Assembly (NCBI GenBank): GCA_963778385.1
Contig: CAVZUA010000041.1
Location: forward strand, 434,001-498,000
Source of the DNA: DATARH01 sp963778385
Lineage (GTDB): Bacteria > Pseudomonadota > Alphaproteobacteria > ATCC43930 > CGMCC-115725
DNA length: 64,000 bases
Direction of reading: 5' to 3'
Part shown: positions 42,960 through 52,011 of the stretch, in pieces
Numbering within the stretch: position 1 is the stretch's first letter
Layout of the letters: each line of letters starts with the position of its first letter
Notes under the pieces: generated by a model
What the model was told of the DNA's origin: nothing
Databases searched by the model: none
The model's input: only the letters and a program-made list of their open reading frames with translations
Made by a program: the position numbers and the translations under genes

Positions 42960-43140
42960 ACACAGCCAAGCCGTCACGCAAGGAGGAGCAGGTTACTACC
43001 ATCGGGCTGGATATCGCGCAGCATGTGTTCAGGTGCATGGAGCCGATGCTGCTGGACATGTGCTGTTCCGCAAGCGCGCCAGCCACGCGAGGCTTCTCGG
43101 CTTCCTGGCGCACAAACGCCGTGTGGCACGGCCTCGGATA
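42960..43140 (+). pseudogene. IS110-family transposase, N-terminal fragment, frameshifted
   Basis: TTIGLDIAQHVF in one frame, then QVHGADAAGHVLFRKRASHA and RLLGFLAHKR in the next, form the start of an IS110 RuvC-like transposase (DEDD family). A one-base change separates the halves, and everything after about 60 residues is missing. It directly precedes the RecD2 gene. Confidence 0.65.
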
Positions 43141-43207
43141 GACGTTGACCTTAAGGGGCGTGGCGATCACGGTGGTGTCTCCCGCGCCTCATCTGCATCA
43201 TGCAGGG

Positions 43208-45433
43208 ATGCCGCCGACGCAGACGACAAGCTCGACAACCGAGGTCCTAGCCGGCCTTGTGGAGCGGGTCACGTTCCACAACGAGGAAAACGGGTTCTGT
43301 GTGCTGCGGGTGAAGGCGCGCGGCCAGCGTGACCTGATCACCGTTCTCGGACACGCCCCGGCGATCGGTGCCGGCGAATTTGTCCAGGCGAGCGGCGCAT
43401 GGCAAAACGACCGCACGCACGGCGTTCAGTTCCGGGCCTCATTTCTCAAGGTCACGTTGCCAACGACGATCGAAGGGATCGAGAAGTATCTCGGTTCGGG
43501 GACGATCCGCGGCATCGGGCCGGTCTACGCCAAAAAACTGGTTCGTGCCTTCGGCGGGGAGGTGTTCGAGATCATCGAGCAGGAGCCCGGCCGCCTGCGC
43601 GAGGTGACCGGGATCGGACCAAAGCGCGCCGGGCGGGTCATCGCCGGTTGGGCCGAGCAGAAGGTGATTCGTGAGATCATGCTCTTCCTGCACAGCAACG
43701 GGGTCGGCACGTCGCGGGCGGTGCGCATCTACAAGACCTACGGCGTCGACGCCGTTCGGCTGATCTCGGAGAACCCCTACCGTCTGGCTCGGGACATTCG
43801 CGGCATCGGCTTTCTGACCGCCGACCAGATCGCGGCCAAGCTCGGCATCGAGAAGACAGCGCTGATCCGCGTTCGTGCCGGCATTTCCTTCGCGCTAGCC
43901 GACGCCATGGACGATGGCCACTGTGGCTTGCCGGCCGACGAACTCATTCCTCTAGCACAGAAGCTGCTCGACGTTCCGCCGGAACTGATCGAGACGGCGC
44001 TCGGGCTCGAGCTTCAGGACGGGACGGTTATCGCCGATCACCTCGATGACCGGCGCTGCATCTTTCTTGCGGGTCTCTACCATGGCGAGCGGGAGATCGC
44101 CGCGAAACTCAAGGCACTAGCGAACGGAAGACCGCCCTGGCCAGAGATTGACGCGGACAAAGCTATTCCGTGGGTCGAGGCGCGCACCAAACTGGCGCTC
44201 GCCGGCAGCCAAAGCCAGGCGCTTCGCAGGGCGCTGCTGTCGAACGTGTTGGTGATTACCGGCGGTCCCGGGGTCGGCAAGACAACCCTCGTCAACTCGA
44301 TCCTCAAGATCCTCTTGGCGAAGAATGTCGCCATCGCGCTATGCGCGCCGACGGGTCGCGCGGCCAAGCGTCTCTCGGACAGTACCGGGCTTGAGGCGAA
44401 GACGATCCACCGCCTCCTCGAAACCGACCCGAAGAGTGGCGCCTTTCGCCGCGGCGAGGAAATGCCGCTCGACTGCGATCTTCTGGTCATCGACGAAACC
44501 TCAATGGTCGATGTGCCGCTGATGCGCTCGGTGCTGCGCGCCCTGCCGAAGCCGGCGGCATTGCTGCTCGTAGGTGACGTCGATCAACTGCCGTCGGTCG
44601 GACCGGGTCAGGTGCTTGCCGATATCATCAATTCGGGCGCCGTACCGGTGGTGCGCCTGACCGAGGTGTTCCGACAGGCGGCCGAAAGCCGCATCGTTAC
44701 CAACGCCCACCGCATCAATCAGGGCCTGATGCCGGACCTTGCAGCGGCCGAAGGCGGTGACTTCTACTTTGTTGATGCGGCCGATCCAGAGGACGGCATA
44801 AGCAAACTGCTCACGATCGTCCGCGAGCGCATCCCCAAACGGTTCGGGCTGGCGCCGGTGCGCGACATCCAGGTGCTCTGCCCGATGAACCGCGGTGGCC
44901 TCGGCGCACGCTCGCTCAATACCGAATTGCAGAAGGTTCTGAACCCGCCGGGCGATATCCGCATCGAGCGCTTCGGCTCGACCTTCTGTCCCGGTGACAA
45001 GGTCATGCAGATGGAGAACGACTACGACAAGGAGGTCTACAACGGCGACGTCGGCCTCGTGTCGCGCATCGATATGGAGGAGGGCGAGATCACCGTCGAC
45101 TTCGAGGGCCGAGAGGTTGTCTACGGCTTCGGCGAGCTCGATGAACTGGTGCTTGCTTACGCGACGACAATCCACAAGAGCCAGGGGTCCGAGTACCCGG
45201 CCGTCGTGATCCCGCTGGCGATGCAGCACTACATGATGCTGCAGCGAAACCTGGTCTACACGGGCGTGACCCGGGGCAAGCGTCTGGTCGTACTGGTCGG
45301 TCAGCGAAAGGCGCTCGCGATCGCGGTGAAGGGTGAGCAGACAAGACGCCGTTGGTCGAAGCTGCGGGAGTGGCTTGGCAGCAGCTGTCCCGTCAATCCA
45401 TCGCTGCTGCCTGCGGGTGAGAAAGGACGGTAG
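43208..45433 (+). CDS. recD2: RecD2-type ATP-dependent 5'-3' DNA helicase
   Basis: The 741-residue protein has an N-terminal OB-like part (VERVTFHNEENGFCVLRVKARGQ), helix-hairpin-helix motifs (GTIRGIGPVYAKKLVRAFG, VTGIGPKRAGRVIAGW), Walker A GGPGVGKTT near residue 352, Walker B LLVIDETSMVD near 425, and the UvrD_C_2 end YATTIHKSQGSEYPAVV near 650. RecD2 helicases unwind DNA in repair outside RecBCD. I prefer the ATG MPPTQTT because residues upstream in the same frame derive from IS110 DNA. It is followed 8 bases later by the SNF2 gene. Confidence 0.93.
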   Translation: MPPTQTTSSTTEVLAGLVERVTFHNEENGFCVLRVKARGQRDLITVLGHAPAIGAGEFVQASGAWQNDRTHGVQFRASFLKVTLPTTIEGIEKYLGSGTIRGIGPVYAKKLVRAFGGEVFEIIEQEPGRLREVTGIGPKRAGRVIAGWAEQKVIREIMLFLHSNGVGTSRAVRIYKTYGVDAVRLISENPYRLARDIRGIGFLTADQIAAKLGIEKTALIRVRAGISFALADAMDDGHCGLPADELIPLAQKLLDVPPELIETALGLELQDGTVIADHLDDRRCIFLAGLYHGEREIAAKLKALANGRPPWPEIDADKAIPWVEARTKLALAGSQSQALRRALLSNVLVITGGPGVGKTTLVNSILKILLAKNVAIALCAPTGRAAKRLSDSTGLEAKTIHRLLETDPKSGAFRRGEEMPLDCDLLVIDETSMVDVPLMRSVLRALPKPAALLLVGDVDQLPSVGPGQVLADIINSGAVPVVRLTEVFRQAAESRIVTNAHRINQGLMPDLAAAEGGDFYFVDAADPEDGISKLLTIVRERIPKRFGLAPVRDIQVLCPMNRGGLGARSLNTELQKVLNPPGDIRIERFGSTFCPGDKVMQMENDYDKEVYNGDVGLVSRIDMEEGEITVDFEGREVVYGFGELDELVLAYATTIHKSQGSEYPAVVIPLAMQHYMMLQRNLVYTGVTRGKRLVVLVGQRKALAIAVKGEQTRRRWSKLREWLGSSCPVNPSLLPAGEKGR

Positions 45434-45441
45434 CTCCCGGC

Positions 45442-48165
45442 ATGCAGGAGAAGCGATCTGTCACGCGCGGCATCGGATTGCGCCTGAGCCCGCACGGTCG
45501 GCTGATGGTGGAGGAAGCCGAGGAAGCCCCTATTTTGGACGAGCGGGTGGCCGTCCGGCTAACCAAGTCATTTGCCGAAAGCACCGGGCGGGGCCTGCTA
45601 CAACTCGGCGCCGGAGAGGTTGGCCAAGCGTTGCCGCCGGTCTTCATGTGGTGGCGCGGCTTTTCGACTCAGTTTGTCGTCGCACTACGCCTGTTATCCC
45701 CAGAAATATCCGATGGCGCTCCCGTACCAGAAGTGCCTCCGCCAAGCGAGGCTAACCTCGTCTCTCTCGTGTTGACCGCGCCGATGATGCGGGGCGCCGA
45801 ATATATCACCGCCGATCTATTGCGGGAGCTCTGGCACCAAATCGGCCTAGCCTGCAGCCAGTCGCTCGCCGCCGCAAAAACCGATCTCCAGAAATTCCTC
45901 AAAAGTTTGAACCCCGCCTGGAACCTGGTCGGGCGAGTGCATTTCAATCTAGCCGAGAACAAGCGCGATCAGGAGCAGCCCTTCGCCTTCATGGCGACTT
46001 ATACGACGCGGCTGTCCGCCCAGGCCCGGGCACAGCATGTTCCGCTTGGACAGGCGCTTCGGGAATATGCCGGCGCGGCCAACCGAGACAGATTGCTGTC
46101 GCTGCTGGTGCCGGTACAGCGCGCGGCGGAAAGCTGTACCTGGCTGAAACCGATGGTTGATACCGGGGAGATATTTTACCCGCTGCGCTGGAGCCCGGGC
46201 GACGCCGCGCGCCTCCTCGCCAGCGTGCCGGATTTGGAGAGCGCTGGGGTCGTGGTGCGGATGCCCGCTAACTGGCGGGCCAACCGTCCGCCGCGGCCGC
46301 AGGTGACGGCGACCGTAGGCGCCCGTGCGCCTTCGGCGATGGGGCTGGACGCGGTGATGGACTTCCATATGGCGGTCACCCTTGAAGGGGAACCGCTGAC
46401 AGATCGGGAAGTGCACAGCTTGCTGGCCGGCACCGACAGCTTGGTCCTGCTGCGCGGGCAGTGGGTCGAGATCGACCGGGAACGCCTGCATCGCGCGATC
46501 GAGCGGTTCCGCGCGGCGGAGAAACTCGCAGAACGCGATGGCCTGACCTTGGTAGAAGCGATGCATCTTTTGTCGGGTGCCAGTGTGGCAAAGGGCAACG
46601 ACGACCCCGCTGCCGTCGAGTGGGCACAGGTGACAGCCGGCCCCTGGCTGGAAGAGACGTTGCGGGTGCTGCGCGCGCCAGCCGATGGCAGCGCGGATGA
46701 TCCAGGCCCGTCGCTGAAGGGGAGGTTGCGGCGCTATCAGAAAGCAGGGGTGGCGTGGCTGCGACTTCTCTCCGGCCTCGGATTGGGGGCTTGCCTCGCG
46801 GACGACATGGGGCTGGGCAAGACCATCCAGGTGCTCGCCCTGCTATTGGTGCAGGCGAAGGCGAGCCAAGATAAGAAACCAAGCCTGCTTGTGGCGCCAG
46901 CGTCGTTGTTGGCCAATTGGGCAGCAGAGATCGATCGGTTCGCGCCGAGTTTGACCACCCAAATTCTGCACCCGTCGGCGATGACGCCTGCGCAGATCAA
47001 GCAGTTGACGGTGGACGACCTGGCACCGACCGATCTTGTAATTACCAGCTACGGCTCGTTGCTGCGTGTGCCGATCCTGTCGCAGGCACGTTGGCGCTTT
47101 GTGGTGCTGGACGAAGCGCAAGCAATCAAGAACCCAAATGCCAAGCAAACCAAAGCGGCCAAATCGCTAACCGCGCAGGCGCGTATAGCGCTGACCGGCA
47201 CCCCGGTCGAAAACCATCTGGGCGATTTGTGGTCGATCTTCGACGTGATCAATCCGGGGCTGCTGGGCACCGCCAAACAATTCACCAGCTACACGAGGAG
47301 CCTGGCGGCTCGCGAGCACAACCCCTATGGCCCCCTGCGCGAGTTGGTGCGCCCCTACATCCTGCGCCGCATGAAGACGGATAAGACGGTTATCGCCGAC
47401 TTGCCGGACAAGACGGAAATCACCGCGCGCTGCAACCTCAGCCGTAAGCAGGCGGCACTCTATGGCCAAACGGTGGCCGACCTAGCCGAGGCGCTAAAGG
47501 AATCGGATGGCATTCAGCGCAAGGGCATGGTGCTGGCGACCCTGATGCGGCTGAAGCAGATCTGCAATCATCCCTCGCAATGGTTGAACGATGGGGTTTG
47601 GGCAGAGGAAGACAGCGGCAAGTGGGGGCGTCTGCGGGAGATCGCCGATGTTGTGGTGTCCAAGCAGGAAAAGATGCTGGTCTTCACCCAGTTTCGCGAG
47701 ATCACGGGTCCGTTGGCGACCTTTCTCGGCGGCATCTTTGGTCGGTCGGGTCTGGTGCTGCATGGCGAAACGGCGGTCCGTAACCGCAAATCGCTCGTGC
47801 AGACTTTCCAGGAAGACGAGACAGTGCCGTTCTTCATCCTTTCGTTGAAAGCGGGTGGCGCCGGTCTGACCCTGACCGCGGCGGCACATGTTGTCCATTT
47901 TGATCGCTGGTGGAACCCGGCCGTGGAGAATCAAGCCACCGACCGCGCGTACCGTATTGGCCAAAAAAAGAACGTGCTGGTGCACAAATTCGTCTGTCAG
48001 GGCACGGTCGAGGAAAAGATTGACGCCCTGATCGAGTTGAAAAAAACTCTGGCGGAAGATCTGTTGGCTGGATCCGTGGCCGGTGAAATCAACCTGACCG
48101 AAATGCGGGATGATGAGCTGATGCGTCTCGTTGCGCTCGATCTGAAGACCGCGATGGTGGACTGA
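45442..48165 (+). CDS. SNF2-family helicase
   Basis: This 907-residue protein has an N-terminal SNF2-associated region (about 1-430), then the DEAD-like ATPase core: DDMGLGKTIQ (Walker A, near 453), VLDEAQAIKN (DEAQ box, near 555) and LTGTPVENHLGDLWSIFD. The helicase C-terminal part has MLVFTQF, ILSLKAGGAGLTLTAA and DRAYRIGQKKNVLVHKF near 834. It is a double-strand DNA translocase. It lies between RecD2 and a SWIM protein with gaps of only 8 and 4 bases. Confidence 0.95.
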   Translation: MQEKRSVTRGIGLRLSPHGRLMVEEAEEAPILDERVAVRLTKSFAESTGRGLLQLGAGEVGQALPPVFMWWRGFSTQFVVALRLLSPEISDGAPVPEVPPPSEANLVSLVLTAPMMRGAEYITADLLRELWHQIGLACSQSLAAAKTDLQKFLKSLNPAWNLVGRVHFNLAENKRDQEQPFAFMATYTTRLSAQARAQHVPLGQALREYAGAANRDRLLSLLVPVQRAAESCTWLKPMVDTGEIFYPLRWSPGDAARLLASVPDLESAGVVVRMPANWRANRPPRPQVTATVGARAPSAMGLDAVMDFHMAVTLEGEPLTDREVHSLLAGTDSLVLLRGQWVEIDRERLHRAIERFRAAEKLAERDGLTLVEAMHLLSGASVAKGNDDPAAVEWAQVTAGPWLEETLRVLRAPADGSADDPGPSLKGRLRRYQKAGVAWLRLLSGLGLGACLADDMGLGKTIQVLALLLVQAKASQDKKPSLLVAPASLLANWAAEIDRFAPSLTTQILHPSAMTPAQIKQLTVDDLAPTDLVITSYGSLLRVPILSQARWRFVVLDEAQAIKNPNAKQTKAAKSLTAQARIALTGTPVENHLGDLWSIFDVINPGLLGTAKQFTSYTRSLAAREHNPYGPLRELVRPYILRRMKTDKTVIADLPDKTEITARCNLSRKQAALYGQTVADLAEALKESDGIQRKGMVLATLMRLKQICNHPSQWLNDGVWAEEDSGKWGRLREIADVVVSKQEKMLVFTQFREITGPLATFLGGIFGRSGLVLHGETAVRNRKSLVQTFQEDETVPFFILSLKAGGAGLTLTAAAHVVHFDRWWNPAVENQATDRAYRIGQKKNVLVHKFVCQGTVEEKIDALIELKKTLAEDLLAGSVAGEINLTEMRDDELMRLVALDLKTAMVD

Positions 48166-48169
48166 TCCT

Positions 48170-49060
48170 GTGCCCCGGTCCCGTAGCGGATGGGCGCCTT
48201 ACATCCCGGTCGCAAAACGGCGGAAACAGGCTGAACGCGCGGTCAAGAACCTGGCCAAGAAGGGACAAGTCCTCTCGCCGGTGCAAATTACTGCGAGGCG
48301 GATCGCCACCACGTTCTGGGGCAAGGCCTGGTGTGACAATCTGGAAAGCTACCGGGATTTTGAGAATCGCTTACCTCGTGGCCGCACCTATCTGCGTAAT
48401 GGGTCCGTATTGGATCTGCAAATCGCCCCGTGCGAGATCCGGGCGATGGTTAGCGGCTCGTCGCTCTACGACGTCACCATCAGGATCAGCGCCTTACCGA
48501 AAACGCAATGGCAGGCAACCTGCCGCGATTGCGCCAGCGGTATCAACTTTTTGGTTGAACTGCTGAAAGGCCAGTTTTCCAAAGGCGTAATGGAAAGGAT
48601 CTGCCAGCAGGGCAAAGGACTGTTCCCAAAACCTTCAGAAATCAAATTTTACTGCAGCTGCCCGGATTTTGCGTCGATGTGCAAGCACATTGCCGCAGTA
48701 CTGTATGGCGTGGGCGCTCGACTGGATCAACAGCCGGAGCTGTTGTTCCAATTGAGGGCGGTGAACCAGAATGAATTGGTCGCGAACCTAAATAGCGAAC
48801 TGCCGCTAGTTAAGGCACGACCCGATGCCGCCAGATTGCTGCTGGACGATGATATCTTGGCGCTGTTTGGATTGGAAATGGAGGAGGAGCCCTCGGCCAC
48901 GCCGGCGCCGAACACCCCTGTACGAAAAACGCTGCGGGCGGCGGTGACTAACGGGCGAGAGACAACATCGAAGGGCGGCACCACCCCGGGGAAAGCAGCT
49001 TTGAACAAGAGCACCGCGCGCACATCGAAGGCCCCAAAGAAGACGAAAGAATCGCGGTAA
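48170..49060 (+). CDS. SWIM zinc-finger protein
   Basis: The 296-residue protein starts at GTG (MPRSRSGWAPYIPVAKRRKQAER) and has a SWIM motif, YCSCPDFASMCKHIAAVLYGVG near residue 160 (Cys-x-Cys-x6-Cys-x-His), a zinc-binding DNA or protein module. The tail is Lys/Thr-rich and disordered (TSKGGTTPGKAALNKSTART). SWIM proteins of this type are commonly encoded next to SNF2 helicases and probably form a complex with them. Confidence 0.92.
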   Translation: MPRSRSGWAPYIPVAKRRKQAERAVKNLAKKGQVLSPVQITARRIATTFWGKAWCDNLESYRDFENRLPRGRTYLRNGSVLDLQIAPCEIRAMVSGSSLYDVTIRISALPKTQWQATCRDCASGINFLVELLKGQFSKGVMERICQQGKGLFPKPSEIKFYCSCPDFASMCKHIAAVLYGVGARLDQQPELLFQLRAVNQNELVANLNSELPLVKARPDAARLLLDDDILALFGLEMEEEPSATPAPNTPVRKTLRAAVTNGRETTSKGGTTPGKAALNKSTARTSKAPKKTKESR

Positions 49061-49593
49061 AGGTCAAGTGTGCGAGCGCGCGGTCAACTTGGAATGGCTG
49101 CTCAGGATCGACTTGAGGCCAACGATCGTCGTCCCGCGAACGGCCGGTATCGGCGCTACTCCGCCGCCGGCGCGTGGGACATTGAATGACCGGTTTCTAA
49201 GCCTTCTGCGGCCGTCGGTTGTTGCCGTCGCGGCCTTCCGGTCATGTGCAGGGTTTCGGATACCGGCCCGTTGATGATCTATCCGCCGGTGCTGAGGGCC
49301 GGTGTCCGAAAGCCTTCAGGGAAGGAACCCGCGGGGGCTTGGTGGGCGGCTTGGGGTCTATGGGGATTTTATCGGGCAGCGACCGCGGCGCGGGCAGCGC
49401 GGGCCGGCGCATTCGACGGCGGATCGACGATCGGGGTCGAGAACTCTTCGCCGCTGCTGCCATTGTCGCGGTGATTTTAGAATGCTCGGCGGGATGCGAT
49501 CGGCGTTTGGAAGCACTGGGGCGACAGTAGTGCGGTGCCGGAAGCAAGTTTCTCCAGCGGGCAGATGGTGCTGCGGCGAGGTGGTGACGGTGG
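49061..49593. other. Stretch before the IS91 transposase, no gene recognised
   Basis: Open frames here lack protein features. It includes the 3' flank of the IS91-type transposase, probably with that element's terminus, but I could not place the end. Confidence 0.4.
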
Positions 49594-50814
49594 TCATGGC
49601 GTCGCGCTCCTGACCCCGGCGTCGGATGATGGCGGGGCTCGGGGTGCGCCGCATCGCTCGAAGGTCTCGATGATAATCATCCGGCCACCACAGCAGGGGC
49701 ATGGCGGGCGATGGTCGGCGCCAATGCCTGTGGTGCTGGCATTGTCGTGCTCTGCCGGCGTCTCTTTCGGCGGGGCCGGAGCGGCGATCAGCTCGATGGC
49801 GCGCGCGATATTGGCCTTGCAGCCGGCGCTGGCGAGCAGCCCGTAGTGACGGATGCGATGGAACCCTTTGGGCAGGACGTGGAGCAGAAAGCGCCTGATG
49901 AACTCGTGGGGCGCCAGCGTCATCGTGCGATATCGCGCCTGCCCGTTGCGGCGGTAGTCCTTGTAGCGGAAGGTCACGCCGCGCTCGTCGAGGCCGATTA
50001 GCCGGCTGTTCGAGATGGCGACACGGTGGATGTAGCGGGCGAGATAGGCGAGCACCGCCTCGGGCCCGGCGAAGCGCGGTTTGGCATAGACGAACCAGTC
50101 CTTGCGTTGCAGCGGCGCGAGATGGGCGTCGAAGGCCGTCCGGTCGCGCAGGCCCTCGACCTCGCCGAAGAATGCCAGCCGGCCCGCCGCGTGGGCGTCG
50201 GCGAGGCCGGCCAGAAAGAGCCGCCGGAACAGGCGGGAGAGCACCCGCACCGGCAGCAGGAAGCCGGGTCGACAGGACACCCACCGCGTGCCATCGAGCG
50301 ATATTCCGCCGCCCGGCACGATCATGTGGACATGCGGATGGTGGGTCATTGCCGAGCCCCAGCTATGAAGCACGGCGGTGGCGCCGATGCGGGCCCCGAG
50401 GTGTCGGGGATCGGCGGCAATGGTGAGCAGCGTCTCCGCTGCGGTGCGGAACAGCAGGTCATAGACCACCGCCTTGTTCTGGTAGGCGATCGGGGCGATC
50501 TCGGCCGGGAGGGTGAAGACCAGGTGGAAGTAACCGACCGGCAGCAGATCGGCCTCGCGCGCGGCAAGCCAGTCCCGTGCCGCCGCGCCCTGGCACTTGG
50601 GGCAATGGCGGTTGCGGCACGAGTTGTAAGCGATCCGGCTGTGGCCGCAATCTTCGCAGCGCTCGACGTGCCCGCCGAGGGCGGCCGAGCGGCAGCTCTC
50701 GACGGCCGACATCACCTGGAGCTGGCCGAGGCTGAGATGCCCGGCATTGGCGCGGCGCCAGCCAGCTCCGTAGCGATGAAAGACGTCTGCGACCTCCAGC
50801 CTCGGGCGGCTCAC
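49594..50814 (-). CDS. IS91-family transposase
   Basis: This 406-residue HUH-type rolling-circle transposase has an N-terminal zinc-binding part (CEDCGHSRIAYNSCRNRHCPKC), the HUH motif HHPHVHMIVPGGG, the catalytic Tyr region YLARYIHRVAISNSRL, and a Cys-rich end (CPCCGGRMIII). IS91 moves one strand between its origin and terminus without target duplication and can mobilise neighbours. It follows a tyrosine recombinase by 10 bases, the common pair for this IS91 branch. Confidence 0.95.
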   Translation of the reverse strand: MSRPRLEVADVFHRYGAGWRRANAGHLSLGQLQVMSAVESCRSAALGGHVERCEDCGHSRIAYNSCRNRHCPKCQGAAARDWLAAREADLLPVGYFHLVFTLPAEIAPIAYQNKAVVYDLLFRTAAETLLTIAADPRHLGARIGATAVLHSWGSAMTHHPHVHMIVPGGGISLDGTRWVSCRPGFLLPVRVLSRLFRRLFLAGLADAHAAGRLAFFGEVEGLRDRTAFDAHLAPLQRKDWFVYAKPRFAGPEAVLAYLARYIHRVAISNSRLIGLDERGVTFRYKDYRRNGQARYRTMTLAPHEFIRRFLLHVLPKGFHRIRHYGLLASAGCKANIARAIELIAAPAPPKETPAEHDNASTTGIGADHRPPCPCCGGRMIIIETFERCGAPRAPPSSDAGVRSATP

Positions 50815-50824
50815 CGCCGCCGGG

Positions 50825-51730
50825 CTAAGCTCCGGGTCTTGGCCTGCCCTCAGATCGTGGCGCGAGCCGGTCGAGCGGGCTGGTCACGTTGCGGATCGTG
50901 GTGTTGGCGACACGGGTGTAACGGGCCGTGGTGTCGAGCTTGGCATGGCCGAGCAGCACCTGGATGACACGGATATCGGTATCCTGTTCCAGCAGGTGTG
51001 TGGCGAAGCTGTGCCGCAGCGTATGCGGCGATACTCGCTTCTTGATCCCGGCGGCATCGGCTGCGGCGTGGACGGCGCGGTTGAGCTGACGGGTCGAGAG
51101 CGGCTCGATCGGGTTGCGACCCGGGAACAGCCAGCCGCGCGGCAGCAACACGCCGCGGCGCCGGCCCTCCACCCACCAGTCGCGTAGCAGCTCAAGCAGC
51201 TGCGGCGACAGCATGGCGTCGCGGTCTTTGCGTCCTTTGCCCTGCTCGACCCGCAACAGCATGCGCTCGGAGTCGATATCGCCGACCTTGAGCGCGACCA
51301 CCTCGGAGACGCGCAGCCCAGCGCCGTAGGCGGTGGCGAATGCCGCCTTGTACTTGGGCCCCGGCGCCGCCTGGAGCAGAAGCGCAATCTCCTCCACGCT
51401 CAGCACCGCCGGCAGCCGGCGCGACTGGCGCACCACCGTGAGCCGCCGGGCAAGCTCCGGCCGGTCGAGCGTCACCGTGAAGAAGAAGCGCAAGGCGGAG
51501 ACCGCACTGTTGATGCTCGGCGGCTGCATGCCGCTCTGCGTCTGTTGCAGCTGGAAGCGGCGCAAATCCTCCGCCGTCGCCGTATCGGGAGGCCGGCGGA
51601 TGAAGGCCGCCAACGCCCGCACCTCGCGAATGTAGTTGTTGCGCGTCTCCTCGGTGAAGCCGCGCACCGTCATGTCTTCGATCATACGTGCACGCAGCGC
51701 GCTGACCGGCCGGGCGGAATGGGAGGTCAT
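50825..51730 (-). CDS. Tyrosine recombinase associated with IS91
   Basis: The 301-residue protein has a SAM-like N-terminal domain (MIEDMTVRGFTEETRNNYIREVR) and the catalytic domain with Arg in GAGLRVSEVVAL, His-x-x-Arg in SPHTLRHSFATH, and LLGHAKLDTTARYTRV with the His and the nucleophile Tyr. It has an intact length and probably assists in the life cycle of the IS91-type element. Confidence 0.93.
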   Translation of the reverse strand: MTSHSARPVSALRARMIEDMTVRGFTEETRNNYIREVRALAAFIRRPPDTATAEDLRRFQLQQTQSGMQPPSINSAVSALRFFFTVTLDRPELARRLTVVRQSRRLPAVLSVEEIALLLQAAPGPKYKAAFATAYGAGLRVSEVVALKVGDIDSERMLLRVEQGKGRKDRDAMLSPQLLELLRDWWVEGRRRGVLLPRGWLFPGRNPIEPLSTRQLNRAVHAAADAAGIKKRVSPHTLRHSFATHLLEQDTDIRVIQVLLGHAKLDTTARYTRVANTTIRNVTSPLDRLAPRSEGRPRPGA

Positions 51731-52011
51731 CGGGGGTTCCTCTCGAGCTGAAGGTTGCTAGACCTTCAATGCTCGGGATCGGGTGCCACGATCGTCACCC
51801 CTTACCGCTTATCCACTCACTACCACCGCCCAAAAACACACCGACCACGACAGGCGAAAATCCCGCGAGAGCGGGTTCGTTCCATGCCCCGATCCGGTCA
51901 TTACCGACCTTTCGGTGCTCGCCGGTGCAGTATCCACGTTGATCGCGCCTCTCGGCCAATGGCGGCTCAACAATCGAATGGCGGACGTCCGCCAGTGGCA
52001 GAGGTCGGCAC
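51731..52011. other. Intergenic stretch, nothing recognised
   Basis: No gene is supported between the IS91 unit and the radical SAM gene; the IS91 element's origin end is presumably in the part nearest 51740. Confidence 0.35.

Noticed and set aside
43145..43207. Upstream TTG start for the RecD2 gene
   Set aside because: The extra residues come from the IS110 fragment; the ATG at 43208 gives a natural RecD2 start.
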